64,000 nucleotides of DNA from Verrucomicrobiaceae bacterium. Lineage in GTDB: Bacteria > Verrucomicrobiota > Verrucomicrobiia > Verrucomicrobiales > Akkermansiaceae. A program made the translations under genes and the position numbers. This document shows positions 1 through 7,758 of this stretch, piece by piece. Every line of letters starts with the position of its first letter. Position 1 is the first letter of the stretch. A model generated the notes under the pieces. The model saw only the letters and a program-made list of their open reading frames with translations. It was not told the origin of the DNA and did no database searches. The stretch is from the NCBI GenBank assembly GCA_027486655.1, contig JAIXOR010000052.1, forward strand, positions 1-64,000, given 5' to 3'.

Positions 1-1340
1 TGCGGCGTTTCCAGGCGGCGGGGTTTGCTGCCGGTCTTGTCCACGATGAGGTAGCGATCGTAGAGCGTCTGGATGCCGAGGTAGTCGAAGTCGAGGTCGG
101 CGGTGGGATCGAAGGCGTTGGCGAGCTTGTCGAGGTTGTAAACGTCGAGCAGGTCGGGATGCAGGCGTTTGATGGCGACGCCGTGTTTCAGGTAGGACTT
201 GAAGGCCTTCTTGTGGGCGGCTTTCAGTTTGTCGATGCCGTCCTTGGAGATGCTCCAGTCGAGGACTTCCTCATAGATGTAGGAAAGCAGGATGCGGCCG
301 GCGAATTTCGCGAAGTCGGCGTCCTTTTCGATGAGGGCCTTGGCGTTGAGGATGATGGTGTTCTTGAGGTCCTTCTCGGAGATCTCCGAGCCGACCGAGC
401 GGCGGAGTTCGCGTTCGATTTCGCCTTCCGGCATGTCGATATCGAGACCGATCATGGCGAAGTTGATGCGCTTCTTGAGCTCGGTGCCGTCCCAGAACGA
501 GGAGATGCCGTCGTCGGTGGTGACGGTGACCATGAACTCCTGGTTGGGGTCCTCGGCATTGGCTTCGAGCTCCTCGCGGAGGCGCGAGCGTTGGGCGCGG
601 TAGAGGATGTAGTGCTCGGCGGCCTTGAAGTGGCCCTGGCGCATGAGTTCCTCCTGGACCATGTCCTGCACGTCCTCGATGTGGATGAAGGACGAATCGC
701 CCCGGCGGATGCGCTCGGTGACGCCGCGTGCGATGTCGATGGCGGGCTCGGGATTGGCCTTGATGGTTAGGAAGGCTTTGCGAACGGCGATCTCGATCTT
801 GGTTTCCGACCAGGGCACCACGTTGCCATTGCGGCGGATGAGGCGGACCGGCAGCGAGCTGGGTCCGGCATTCACGTCCACGCTGCCGTGCTTCTCCATC
901 GAGCGGCGGAAGGCGAGGGACTTGGCGACATCGTAGGCCTCGTTCTCCAGCAAGGCTTTTTCGATGAGCAGGTAGAGGTCCGCCTCGGAAAGGCGCAGGC
1001 GGCCGCCCTCGTCGAGGGACTTGGTGAGCGAGGCGGCCACGCTGTGGGCGACGTCGGAAACGAACTGGCGGTTTTGCTCGGTGAAGATCGATTTCTCATC
1101 CTCGCGGCGGGAGATGAGCAGGTCGGTGAGCGAGTTGCCGATGGCGTCCGCCACGTCTTCCAGCGAGAAGTGCGTGTCCGCATTGCCACGGGTGACGATG
1201 ATGTCGGAAATGGGAGCCCGCCGGTCCGAGGGAAGCACCTCACGCCATGAGAACCCGCGCTCGGATTGGGGAAGCGCAAAGCGGTCGGTGATGACTTGTT
1301 TCAGGATCTGGTCTTCGGCGGGATCGATGGAGTGGTACAT
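1..1340 (-). CDS. nrdA: Ribonucleoside-diphosphate reductase, large (alpha) subunit, partial
   Basis: Catalytic subunit of class I ribonucleotide reductase, which reduces NDPs to dNDPs in the cytoplasm with the radical-generating beta subunit encoded upstream (2012-3100). Only the N-terminal 446 residues are in the window; the catalytic cysteines lie beyond the left edge. Residues about 164-250 form an ATP-cone (LIRRNGNVVPWSETKIEI). The roughly 150 residues before it look like a second, diverged cone, an arrangement also seen in chlamydial NrdA. The catalytic domain is beginning at the edge (DRYLIVDKTG). ATG 1338-1340 was chosen because an in-frame TAG lies about 65 nt upstream and no other ATG intervenes. 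The gene follows nrdB on the same strand but is about 670 nt away, because a four-helix-bundle cassette lies between them. Confidence 0.93.
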   Translation of the reverse strand, partial: MYHSIDPAEDQILKQVITDRFALPQSERGFSWREVLPSDRRAPISDIIVTRGNADTHFSLEDVADAIGNSLTDLLISRREDEKSIFTEQNRQFVSDVAHSVAASLTKSLDEGGRLRLSEADLYLLIEKALLENEAYDVAKSLAFRRSMEKHGSVDVNAGPSSLPVRLIRRNGNVVPWSETKIEIAVRKAFLTIKANPEPAIDIARGVTERIRRGDSSFIHIEDVQDMVQEELMRQGHFKAAEHYILYRAQRSRLREELEANAEDPNQEFMVTVTTDDGISSFWDGTELKKRINFAMIGLDIDMPEGEIERELRRSVGSEISEKDLKNTIILNAKALIEKDADFAKFAGRILLSYIYEEVLDWSISKDGIDKLKAAHKKAFKSYLKHGVAIKRLHPDLLDVYNLDKLANAFDPTADLDFDYLGIQTLYDRYLIVDKTGSKPRRLETP

Positions 1341-1388
1341 GAATTTGAGAATGCGGTAGGCTTTTGGAGAAAAGGAAGCGGGAGAGAT

Positions 1389-1551
1389 GCGGAGTAGAGT
1401 TTGCTAGTTTTCAGTGTTCAGTTTTCAGGGAAGAGGAAGAACGGGTGAATGCTAGCGGACGAGGAGTGATGGGGAGTAGACGTTGAACTGAAGGTGGTGA
1501 CCGAGGCGGAGTAGAGTTTGCTAGTTTTCAGTGTTCAGTTTTCAGGGAAGA
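1389..1551. repeat. 46-bp perfect direct repeat, two copies
   Basis: Positions 1389-1434 and 1506-1551 are identical over 46 nt, offset by 117 nt. Each copy contains the core TTTCAGTGTTCAGTTTTCAG, itself made of a repeated short word. The 71 nt between the copies show no gene. The pair lies just downstream of the four-helix-bundle gene at 1576-1956, and the same core returns inverted at 1972-2003, so this appears to be a duplicated end of an inserted segment. Confidence 0.9.
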
Positions 1552-2003
1552 AGAAACTGAAGACTGAAGGGCGGCTCAGGATTTGTTGGGGCGGCGGTTT
1601 TCGATGCTGCGGATGAGGCCTTGGAGCATGGCGGAAATTTCGCGGCTTTCCCGGATCATCTCGCGGGAGTTGGCGAACGGTTCGAGGCCCAGCGCCTCTT
1701 GGACACGCTCGCTGATGTAGAGCTGGGTGCGAAGCTCACCGCAGGAACCCTTGCTGATGCGGAGGAAGCGGATGAAATCGCCGTCGCTATCCCGTTCGGC
1801 TCCCTCGGCAATGTTGGATGGAATCGAAATCGCCGAACGTTGCATCTGATCCCTCAACCCGAAGTTCTTGGAATGATGAGTAGCCACGCAAACATCAACT
1901 GCAAGCTGACATCCGCGTTTCCAAACTTCCAGATCCTCAAAGGTCGTGGTGGCCATGGTCGTCTTTTTCTTCCTGAAAACTGAACACTGAAAACTAGCAA
2001 ACT
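1515..2003. mobile_element. Candidate cassette: four-helix-bundle gene between 32-bp inverted repeats
   Basis: A 32-nt sequence at 1515-1546 is repeated in inverted orientation at 1972-2003, bracketing the single gene at 1576-1956. The similarity continues a few bases inward (GAAGAA on both sides, with one G fewer on the right). No transposase is encoded. The segment lies between nrdB and nrdA, which are otherwise adjacent co-directional genes. Mobility is inferred from the inverted repeats and the interrupted gene pair; movement by host or trans-acting enzymes, or a fixed old insertion, are both possible. Confidence 0.5.
1576..1956 (-). CDS. Four-helix-bundle protein (S23/intervening-sequence-protein family)
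   Basis: 126-residue protein with the family signature: FEDLEVWKRG at residues 6-15 and DQMQRSAISIPSNIAEGAER at about 36-55, the rest predicted helical. The family (TIGR02436 type) includes proteins encoded in intervening sequences of 23S rRNA genes and Avd, the accessory protein of diversity-generating retroelements. Its biochemical role here is unknown; binding of nucleic acid or of a partner protein is only inferred from basic helical relatives. No rRNA or reverse transcriptase gene is nearby. The inverted repeat upstream contributes the AGGAAG that serves as a possible ribosome site about 12 nt before the ATG. It is co-directional with nrdB and nrdA. Confidence 0.85.
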   Translation of the reverse strand: MATTTFEDLEVWKRGCQLAVDVCVATHHSKNFGLRDQMQRSAISIPSNIAEGAERDSDGDFIRFLRISKGSCGELRTQLYISERVQEALGLEPFANSREMIRESREISAMLQGLIRSIENRRPNKS

Positions 2004-2011
2004 AGGGCGTA

Positions 2012-3100
2012 TCACAGCTCATCATCGCTCACATTGCTGAGCGCCGACGCTTTCTGGTATTCGGTGACTCGGCCTTCGAAGAAGTTGGTTTCCTTCTTGA
2101 TGTCCATCATCTCGGCGAGCCAGGGGAAGGGGTTGGAGGTGGAGGGGTTGAGCGGGGCGAGGCCGCAGGAGGCGAGGCGGCGGTCGGCGATGTAGTCGAT
2201 GTAGGTTTCGAAGTCCGTCGAGTTGAGGCCGATGCCGGCGACGGGGAGGCAGTCGCGGATGAATTGTTTCTCGAGGGTGATGCCTTCCTTCATGGTGGCA
2301 CGGAGGTCCTCGCGGAAGTCCTCGGTCCAGATGTCCGGGTTTTCATCGATGAGGTCCATGAGCAGGTTGCGGAAGACCTCGATGTGGTTCGATTCATCGC
2401 GCAGCGTGTAGCGGAACATCTGGCCGATGCCGGGGAACTTGTTCTGGCGGTAGAGGCTGAGGATCATGCCGAAGAGACCGTAGAACTGGGTGCCTTCCAT
2501 GACCTGGCCGAACATGAAGATGTTCTTGGCGAGCGCCTGTTTGTTGGCGGTGACGGTGAGGTCGATGTCGCGGCGGAGGGCCTTGCTGTTGGAGGTGACG
2601 AAGTGGTTTTTGGCCTTGATGGTGGGGATGTCCTCGAACATCGCCTCGCATTCGTGGGGGTTGAGGCCGAGCGAGGAGAGCATGTAAACGAGGCTGTCCG
2701 CGTGGATGTTTTCCTCGTGGGCGTGGCGGCCGAGCACGAGTTTCAGCTCGGGGGCGGTGACCACCTCGCGGACGACGTGGAGGACGTTGTCGCCGACGAT
2801 GCCTTCCGCGGCGGAGAAGTAGCCGATGCCCATCTTGATGATCCAGCGCTCCACCTCGGAGATCTCATCGGAGCGCCACTGCTCGACATCCTTCTGCATG
2901 GTGATGTCCTCGGGCTCCCAGTGGTTGTTCTTCATCGTCTTGTACAGGTCGTACGCCCACTGGTACTTGAGGGGCAGGATGTTGAAGAACATCGTCTCGC
3001 GGCCATTGATCACTTTCTTGGCGGCAAAGGCTTCCTCGGCTTTGGTTTTATCGAGGGTGAAGGTGCGGTCTCCGAGCTTGACGGTGGTGGTGATGGACAT
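2012..3100 (-). CDS. nrdB: Ribonucleoside-diphosphate reductase, small (beta) subunit, class Ic-like
   Basis: 362-residue radical-generating subunit. All six metal ligands can be placed: Glu99 (FSAAEG), Glu130 and His133 (EENIHADSL), Glu202 (QVMEGTQ), Glu236 and His239 (RDESNHIE). The position that holds the radical tyrosine in E. coli NrdB (four residues after the ligand His) is Leu137, and the first ligand is Glu rather than Asp. Both features are hallmarks of class Ic (R2c) proteins such as that of Chlamydia trachomatis, where a Mn/Fe centre replaces the tyrosyl radical. The Mn/Fe assignment is inference. The acidic C-terminal tail (SNVSDDEL) is expected to dock on NrdA. ATG 3098-3100 was preferred over an upstream ATG (3229) because family similarity begins there and GGAAA precedes it. 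Confidence 0.95.
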   Translation of the reverse strand: MSITTTVKLGDRTFTLDKTKAEEAFAAKKVINGRETMFFNILPLKYQWAYDLYKTMKNNHWEPEDITMQKDVEQWRSDEISEVERWIIKMGIGYFSAAEGIVGDNVLHVVREVVTAPELKLVLGRHAHEENIHADSLVYMLSSLGLNPHECEAMFEDIPTIKAKNHFVTSNSKALRRDIDLTVTANKQALAKNIFMFGQVMEGTQFYGLFGMILSLYRQNKFPGIGQMFRYTLRDESNHIEVFRNLLMDLIDENPDIWTEDFREDLRATMKEGITLEKQFIRDCLPVAGIGLNSTDFETYIDYIADRRLASCGLAPLNPSTSNPFPWLAEMMDIKKETNFFEGRVTEYQKASALSNVSDDEL

Positions 3101-3204
3101 GGTTTCCGGGTGAATGTGAGGAGGTGAAAATCGGGAGCTTCGCGACGCGCGCAGCGTTGCGGACCTTGCCGGATTCGGGCCCGGCCGGTCAATTCGATTT
3201 TGCC

Positions 3205-3275
3205 CATGTGGTATCCACAAATTATTCACAATACCAGATGTAGTGGTTTTGGGTTTGTGGTTACCATGTAAACAG
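3205..3275 (-). promoter_or_regulatory. Candidate nrd control region: paired DnaA-box-like sites and palindromes
   Basis: This stretch, 105-175 nt upstream of the nrdB ATG, is AT-rich compared with its surroundings. TTATTCACA at 3222-3230 matches the DnaA box consensus TTWTNCACA exactly. GTATCCACA at 3211-3219 differs from TTATCCACA at one position and lies 11 nt away in the same orientation. The boxes are enclosed by TGGTAT (3209-3214) and ATACCA (3231-3236). On the minus strand CCACTACATCTGGT (3233-3246) resembles an NrdR box. In E. coli, DnaA and NrdR both act at nrdAB; transfer of that regulation to this organism is inference. Confidence 0.4.
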
Positions 3276-3544
3276 CGAGCAAATTCTAGGGCTGCGGCGG
3301 TTTGCCGGAAGCGGCCGGGGCCATGCCTAGGGGCGAAGAAAAATTCGACCTGTTAGAAGCCGCGGGGGGCCGCTTTGGAATTTGAAAAAATTCGTTAAGA
3401 TCACTTGATTGTTTCCGCGGTGAGGAGGGTGAATCCTGTCAAAACCGGGCATCGGGCGAGGCACAAAATTTTGTGTCTGCGAGGGTGGGGGTCGAGGGTC
3501 GCGGGGTGCGATGAGCCGGGTTTCTAAAAGCCGGGCTGGGGCAT
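3276..3544. other. Intergenic stretch without a recognised gene
   Basis: Lies between the upstream region of nrdB and the terminator of the M42 peptidase gene; both flanking genes are on the minus strand. Open frames here are short or lack start and homology. A short AT-rich patch (about 3370-3415) is seen, but no assignable site. Confidence 0.5.
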
Positions 3545-3586
3545 GAAAAAACCGCCCGATCCTGGGTGGAGCGGGCGGTTTCGGGG
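3545..3586 (-). terminator. Rho-independent terminator of the M42 peptidase gene
   Basis: Read on the minus strand, AACCGCCCG and CGGGCGGTT (3550-3558 and 3572-3580) pair to form a GC-rich stem with a loop of about 13 nt, followed directly by a run of T. It lies 27 nt past the stop codon at 3614. Confidence 0.85.
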
Positions 3587-3613
3587 AAGGGGGGTGGGGG
3601 GGGCTGGCGGGTC

Positions 3614-4672
3614 TCAGAAGGCCCACTTGTGCTTGTCGAGCTCGCAGACGCAGGCGGCGAGCAGGTCGATGCAGGATTGGAGGTCCTGTTTGTGGCACAT
3701 TTCGATGGTCTGGTGGATATGGCGTGTGGGGATGGAAACCGCGCCTGCGATCGAGCCGCCGGCGACCATGCGTTGGAGGCTGGCGGTGTCGGTGCCGCCG
3801 GCGGCGAGGATTTCCGGCTGCCACTGGATTTTGTGGCGGGTGGCGGTGGCCTTCATGAATTCGATCATGCGGTAGTCGCAGATCACCGAAGAGTCCATGA
3901 GCTTGATGGCGGCGCCCTGGCCGAGGGCGGTGCAGCGTTCCTGCGGGGTGGATCCGGGGACGTCGTAGGCGATGGTGGTGTCCAGGCCGAAGGCGAAATC
4001 CGGCTGGATCTGGAGGGCGGCGGCCTGCGCGCCGCGGAGGCCGACCTCTTCCTGGACGGTGAACGCGGCGTGGAAGTCGTAGGCGGGCTTGAGCTTGCGT
4101 TTCTTGAGTGTGCGGAGTGTTTCGATGAGGACGAAGACCGAGGCGCGGTTGTCGAGGGACTTCACGTTCACGCAGTCTCCCATTTCGATGAGTTCGGAGT
4201 GGCGGGTGACGAAGTCACCGACGGATATCAGCTTGTCGACATCCTTCTTCGAGAGGCCGGTATCGATGAAATAGTCCTTGATTTGAGGGGTTTTGTTGCG
4301 CTCCTCCGGCGACATGATGTGGATGGGCTTGGAGCCCATGACGCCCATGACGTCCTTGCGGCCGTGGATGAGGACGCGTTGGGAGGTGAGGGTCTTGGGA
4401 TCGAATCCGCCGACGGGATTGAAGCGGACGAAGCCCTTGTCATCGATGTGGGTGACGATGAAGCCGATCTCGTCCATGTGGGCGGCGGCCATGGATTTTT
4501 TGGCGGACGAGCGGCCTTTTTTCAGGGCGATCACGTTGCCCATGGCGTCCGTGCGGATGTCATCGGCGAGGCCTGCAAGTTCGGCGAGGACGAGTTCGCG
4601 GATTTTTTTCTCGTGACCCGGGGCTCCGGGGGCTTCGCAGATGCGGGAAAGAAGGGGAATGTCGATGGCCAT
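3614..4672 (-). CDS. M42 family metallopeptidase (glutamyl aminopeptidase/endoglucanase-like)
   Basis: 352-residue cytoplasmic di-metal aminopeptidase of the FrvX/YsdC type, expected to trim N-terminal residues from peptides, often as a large tetrahedral complex. Visible metal-site motifs are AHMDEIG (His65, Asp67), SLDNRAS (Asp174, bridging), VQEEVGLRG (Glu208 as general base, Glu209), Asp231 in LDTTIAY and TRHIHQTIE (His318). Length is normal for the family. It is monocistronic: a strong terminator follows and the next upstream gene (yceD) is divergent. The name endoglucanase sometimes given to relatives is probably not a real activity. Confidence 0.93.
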   Translation of the reverse strand: MAIDIPLLSRICEAPGAPGHEKKIRELVLAELAGLADDIRTDAMGNVIALKKGRSSAKKSMAAAHMDEIGFIVTHIDDKGFVRFNPVGGFDPKTLTSQRVLIHGRKDVMGVMGSKPIHIMSPEERNKTPQIKDYFIDTGLSKKDVDKLISVGDFVTRHSELIEMGDCVNVKSLDNRASVFVLIETLRTLKKRKLKPAYDFHAAFTVQEEVGLRGAQAAALQIQPDFAFGLDTTIAYDVPGSTPQERCTALGQGAAIKLMDSSVICDYRMIEFMKATATRHKIQWQPEILAAGGTDTASLQRMVAGGSIAGAVSIPTRHIHQTIEMCHKQDLQSCIDLLAACVCELDKHKWAF

Positions 4673-4829
4673 GGTGAGGCAAGCGTGGGGTGGGTGCGGC
4701 CGGGCTGACTAGCAGGAAATGCCGGGGGCGGGCGCAAGATTCTGTACCACTCCGGTGATCAGTGGCGGGTGGTGGGGGCTGCGGTGAATTGCCGCTTGGC
4801 CTCCGGCGGCGCGGGGCTAGATTCGGCGC

Positions 4830-5333
4830 GTGAAAGGACATTTGATCATCGATTTGGGCGCGCTTCCGGAGGAGGGAAGGAATTTTTCTGGAGAGCTGCC
4901 GCAGGAGGTTTTCGACCTGCCGGAAGGCGACGCGCGGCCGGTCGGGCCGCTGTGTTATGACGTCTGGGCGCAGCGTTTCGGCTCCGAACTGCTGCTGACG
5001 GGCGAGCTTTCCGCGCCCTTTGAGTTCACCTGTGTGAGGACGCTGCATCCCTTTGTCCAAACGATCCGCCTGGAGGGGGCCGCGGTGTCCATCGAGATTG
5101 GAAACGAGGGGGAGATCGATGCCAACGAGGCCCTGCGCGAGGAGATCCTGATCCATTTCCCGGTGGACCCCCGTTGCGAGGAGGGGGATGAGCCTCAGGA
5201 ATGCGAAATCGATCCCCGATATTTATCAGTGGACAAACCGCGGGAAGATACGCTACCCACTCCGCCCCGCGACGGGGGAGACGACCGCTGGTCGGCCCTC
5301 GACGAACTCAAGGACCTCAAGGACCAACCCTAA
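4830..5333 (+). CDS. yceD: YceD/DUF177 family protein
   Basis: 167-residue protein of the DUF177 family, which in bacteria is encoded just upstream of rpmF and affects accumulation of large-subunit rRNA; the mechanism is unknown. The central GELSAPFEFTCVRTLHPF segment and the acidic C-terminal DPRY...DDRWSALDELKDLK are typical. Cys residues occur at CVRT, RCEE and QECE but no clear metal knuckle is formed. It is followed 14 nt later by rpmF, which strongly supports the assignment despite modest sequence conservation. Confidence 0.8.
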   Translation: MKGHLIIDLGALPEEGRNFSGELPQEVFDLPEGDARPVGPLCYDVWAQRFGSELLLTGELSAPFEFTCVRTLHPFVQTIRLEGAAVSIEIGNEGEIDANEALREEILIHFPVDPRCEEGDEPQECEIDPRYLSVDKPREDTLPTPPRDGGDDRWSALDELKDLKDQP

Positions 5334-5347
5334 ACTACTGCAAGACT

Positions 5348-5530
5348 ATGGCCGTTCCAAAGCGCCGCCAATCCAAAAGCCGTCAGAAAATGCGCCGTGG
5401 CGCGAAGCGCTGGCGTGCACCGATCTTCAAGAACTGCCCCGAGTGCGGCAGCAAAGTGCCATCCCACATCGCCTGTCCGTCGTGCGGTAATTACCGCGAC
5501 CGTCAGGTGCTTGAGGTCGAGGCCCTCTGA
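5348..5530 (+). CDS. rpmF: 50S ribosomal protein L32
   Basis: 60-residue zinc-ribbon ribosomal protein. It begins MAVPKRRQSKSRQKMRRG, the conserved basic N-terminus of L32, and carries two CxxC knuckles (CPEC and CPSC) that bind zinc. It is placed directly after yceD, the conserved bacterial arrangement. The reading frame stays open upstream, but the conserved N-terminus fixes ATG 5348-5350. Confidence 0.95.
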   Translation: MAVPKRRQSKSRQKMRRGAKRWRAPIFKNCPECGSKVPSHIACPSCGNYRDRQVLEVEAL

Positions 5531-5554
5531 ACCGCCATCCCCGGATTTTGAAGA

Positions 5555-5591
5555 ATCGCCGCCCGGGCTGTGTCCCGGGCGGTGATTTTTC
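5555..5591 (+). terminator. Rho-independent terminator after rpmF
   Basis: A 13-bp stem, arms 5555-5567 and 5574-5586, around the 6-nt loop CTGTGT, followed by TTTTTC. It starts 25 nt past the rpmF stop and separates yceD-rpmF from plsX, so plsX is likely driven by its own promoter or by readthrough. Confidence 0.88.
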
Positions 5592-5639
5592 GCATGTTTT
5601 TCGCAACCCGAGCCTGCGAAGCCGCATTTCCTTTCCTAC

Positions 5640-6668
5640 ATGAAAGTCGCCCTGGACGCCATGGGCGGGGATCACGCCCCCGCCGTCAATATCGGAGGAG
5701 CCATCGATGCCCTGCGGTATTATCCGAAGCTTCAGCATCTTTTTCTGGTGGGGGACCAACCGGTTCTCGAGACCGAGAGTGCGCGGCAGGGGCTGGACCT
5801 GAGTGATCCGCGGGTGAGCATTGTCCATGCGCCGGAAGTGATCGGCATGGGCGAGCCCGGGGCGAAGACGGTGCGGAGGAAGAAACTTTCGTCGATCAAC
5901 GTGGCCATGGACATGGTCAAGGAAGGTCGTGCTGATGCCTTTGTGTCCGCCGGGAACACCGGTGCGGCTGTGGCGGCGGCGACCTTGAAACTGCGCACGC
6001 TTCCCGGTGTGGACCGTGCGGGCATTGCGACGGCGATTCCGAACGAGTTCGGGATCTGTCACATTCTGGATGCCGGTGCGAACCCCGAGGCGAAGCCGGA
6101 GCACCTGGTGGCGTATGCGGTGATGGGCACGGCGTTTTCCCGCAACGTGCTGGGCGTGAAGAGCCCCAAGGTGGGTCTGATGTCCAACGGCGAGGAGGAC
6201 GAAAAGGGCACCACCTTCACCAAAGAGACTTTCAAGCTGCTCAAGCAGACCCCGGGCATCGACTTCGTGGGCAATGTGGAGGGCCGTGATCTTTTCGAGA
6301 CCGAGCTGGACGTGGTCCTGTGCGACGGCTTCGTCGGAAATGTGATGCTCAAGACCGTGGAGGCCACCGCCAAGGCGGTGTCCAAGTGGTTGAAGACGGA
6401 GATCAAGGGCAATCCACTGCGTCTGTGCGGTGCGGTGCTGGCCCAGGGAGCCTTCAAGGCGCTCAAGGAAAAAAGCAGCTACGAGACCTACGGCGGCAGT
6501 CCGCTGCTCGGCGTGAACGGCGTGGTGATCATCGCCCATGGATCCTCCTCCGCGCTGGCGGTGCGCAATGCGATCCGCGTCGGCATGGAGACGGTGGAAA
6601 ACCGGGTGAACTCACGCATCGAGGAAGCGTTGGCGACCATCGCCGAGGGTGCCGTGGTGACGGAGTGA
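5640..6668 (+). CDS. plsX: Phosphate acyltransferase PlsX
   Basis: 342-residue enzyme that converts acyl-ACP and phosphate to acyl-phosphate, the first step of PlsX/PlsY phospholipid synthesis; peripheral on the inner membrane face. The N-terminal VALDAMGGDHAP is diagnostic, and GAANTGA-like SAGNTGAAVAAA, VLCDGFVGNVMLKT and GGSPLLGVNG are the expected conserved blocks. It precedes fabH with a 67-nt gap, the usual lipid cluster order. The leader before the ATG is pyrimidine-rich with no obvious Shine-Dalgarno. Confidence 0.97.
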   Translation: MKVALDAMGGDHAPAVNIGGAIDALRYYPKLQHLFLVGDQPVLETESARQGLDLSDPRVSIVHAPEVIGMGEPGAKTVRRKKLSSINVAMDMVKEGRADAFVSAGNTGAAVAAATLKLRTLPGVDRAGIATAIPNEFGICHILDAGANPEAKPEHLVAYAVMGTAFSRNVLGVKSPKVGLMSNGEEDEKGTTFTKETFKLLKQTPGIDFVGNVEGRDLFETELDVVLCDGFVGNVMLKTVEATAKAVSKWLKTEIKGNPLRLCGAVLAQGAFKALKEKSSYETYGGSPLLGVNGVVIIAHGSSSALAVRNAIRVGMETVENRVNSRIEEALATIAEGAVVTE

Positions 6669-6735
6669 GGCGTGCTGCGGATGCCGCCAACTTCGCGCTT
6701 GTGGGGGGCGGGTCCGGGTTCCAATCTCCCGCCGC

Positions 6736-7737
6736 ATGAGTGAATCGACCTCCGCCATCGAAGTCTGCATTGCGGGCACCGGCAGCTATGTTCCGGAACG
6801 GGTTCTAACCAACGAGGAGCTTTCCGCCATGGTGGATACCAGTGACGAGTGGATCGTCACACGCACGGGGATCCGCGAGCGGCGCATCGCCGCGGCGGAC
6901 GAGTTTACCTCGCACATGGGAAGCAAGGCGGCGCTGCGTGCCCTGGAGCAGGCGGGCATGCAGGCTGGTGAGATCGAGTTGATCGTGGTGGCCACCATCA
7001 CGCCGGACACGCCGACGCCGGCGACGGCCTGCCACATCCAGGCGCAGATCGGTGCGTCCAAGGCGGTGGCCTTCGACATCTCCGCGGCCTGCTCCGGGTT
7101 TCTCTACGCGATGAAGATCTGCAAGCGCCTGATCTCGGATGGTGCGTTCAAGAACGCCCTGATCATCGGTGCGGAGAAACTCTCCTCGGTGACCAATTGG
7201 GAGGACCGCGGCACTTGCGTGCTGTTTGGCGATGGAGCCGGCGCCGCCGTGCTTCGGCGTGCGGAACCGGGCGAGGGGTCCATCGTGGCCACCGAGATGG
7301 GAACGGACGGCACGCTCACGCATCTGCTGGAAATCCCCGGTGGTGGCAGCGCCCTGCCGATCACCGCGGACAATGCGAACGACCATTTGCAGACGCTGAC
7401 GATGCAGGGCAAGGAGGTCTTCAAGATCGCCGTGACCCGCATGAAGGAAGCGGCGGAAAAAGTCATCGAGCGCGCCGGCTGGAAGGCCGAGGACATCGCC
7501 TGCGTGATTCCCCACCAGGCAAACCTGCGGATCATCGATGCGATTGCGGACCGTCTGGCCGTGCCGAACGACCGCGTGTTCGTGAATCTCCACAAGTACG
7601 GCAACACCTCGGCGGCCGCGGTGGCCATCGCGCTGGACGAGGCGAACCGCAGCGGTGCCTTCAAGCGCGGCGATCACATCGTTCTGGTGGTCTTCGGCGC
7701 CGGGCTCACCTGGGCGGCGGCTGCGGTCCGCTGGTGA
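6736..7737 (+). CDS. fabH: 3-oxoacyl-ACP synthase III (FabH)
   Basis: 333-residue condensing enzyme that joins acetyl-CoA to malonyl-ACP to start fatty acid synthesis. The catalytic triad is visible: Cys119 in DISAACSGF, His260 in VIPHQANLRI and Asn290 in HKYGNTSAA. Length and the dimer-interface motifs are standard. Follows plsX on the same strand and is probably co-transcribed. Its stop is 21 nt from the end of the convergent gene at 7759. Confidence 0.97.
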   Translation: MSESTSAIEVCIAGTGSYVPERVLTNEELSAMVDTSDEWIVTRTGIRERRIAAADEFTSHMGSKAALRALEQAGMQAGEIELIVVATITPDTPTPATACHIQAQIGASKAVAFDISAACSGFLYAMKICKRLISDGAFKNALIIGAEKLSSVTNWEDRGTCVLFGDGAGAAVLRRAEPGEGSIVATEMGTDGTLTHLLEIPGGGSALPITADNANDHLQTLTMQGKEVFKIAVTRMKEAAEKVIERAGWKAEDIACVIPHQANLRIIDAIADRLAVPNDRVFVNLHKYGNTSAAAVAIALDEANRSGAFKRGDHIVLVVFGAGLTWAAAAVRW

Positions 7738-7758
7738 GCGCGTTCCCGGGCGCTTCCG

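Noticed and set aside
1576-1956. Diversity-generating retroelement (Avd-like gene)
   Set aside because: No reverse transcriptase, template repeat or variable repeat is visible; the gene only shares the four-helix fold with Avd.
1576-1956. 23S rRNA intervening sequence
   Set aside because: No rRNA sequence flanks either S23-type gene in the window.
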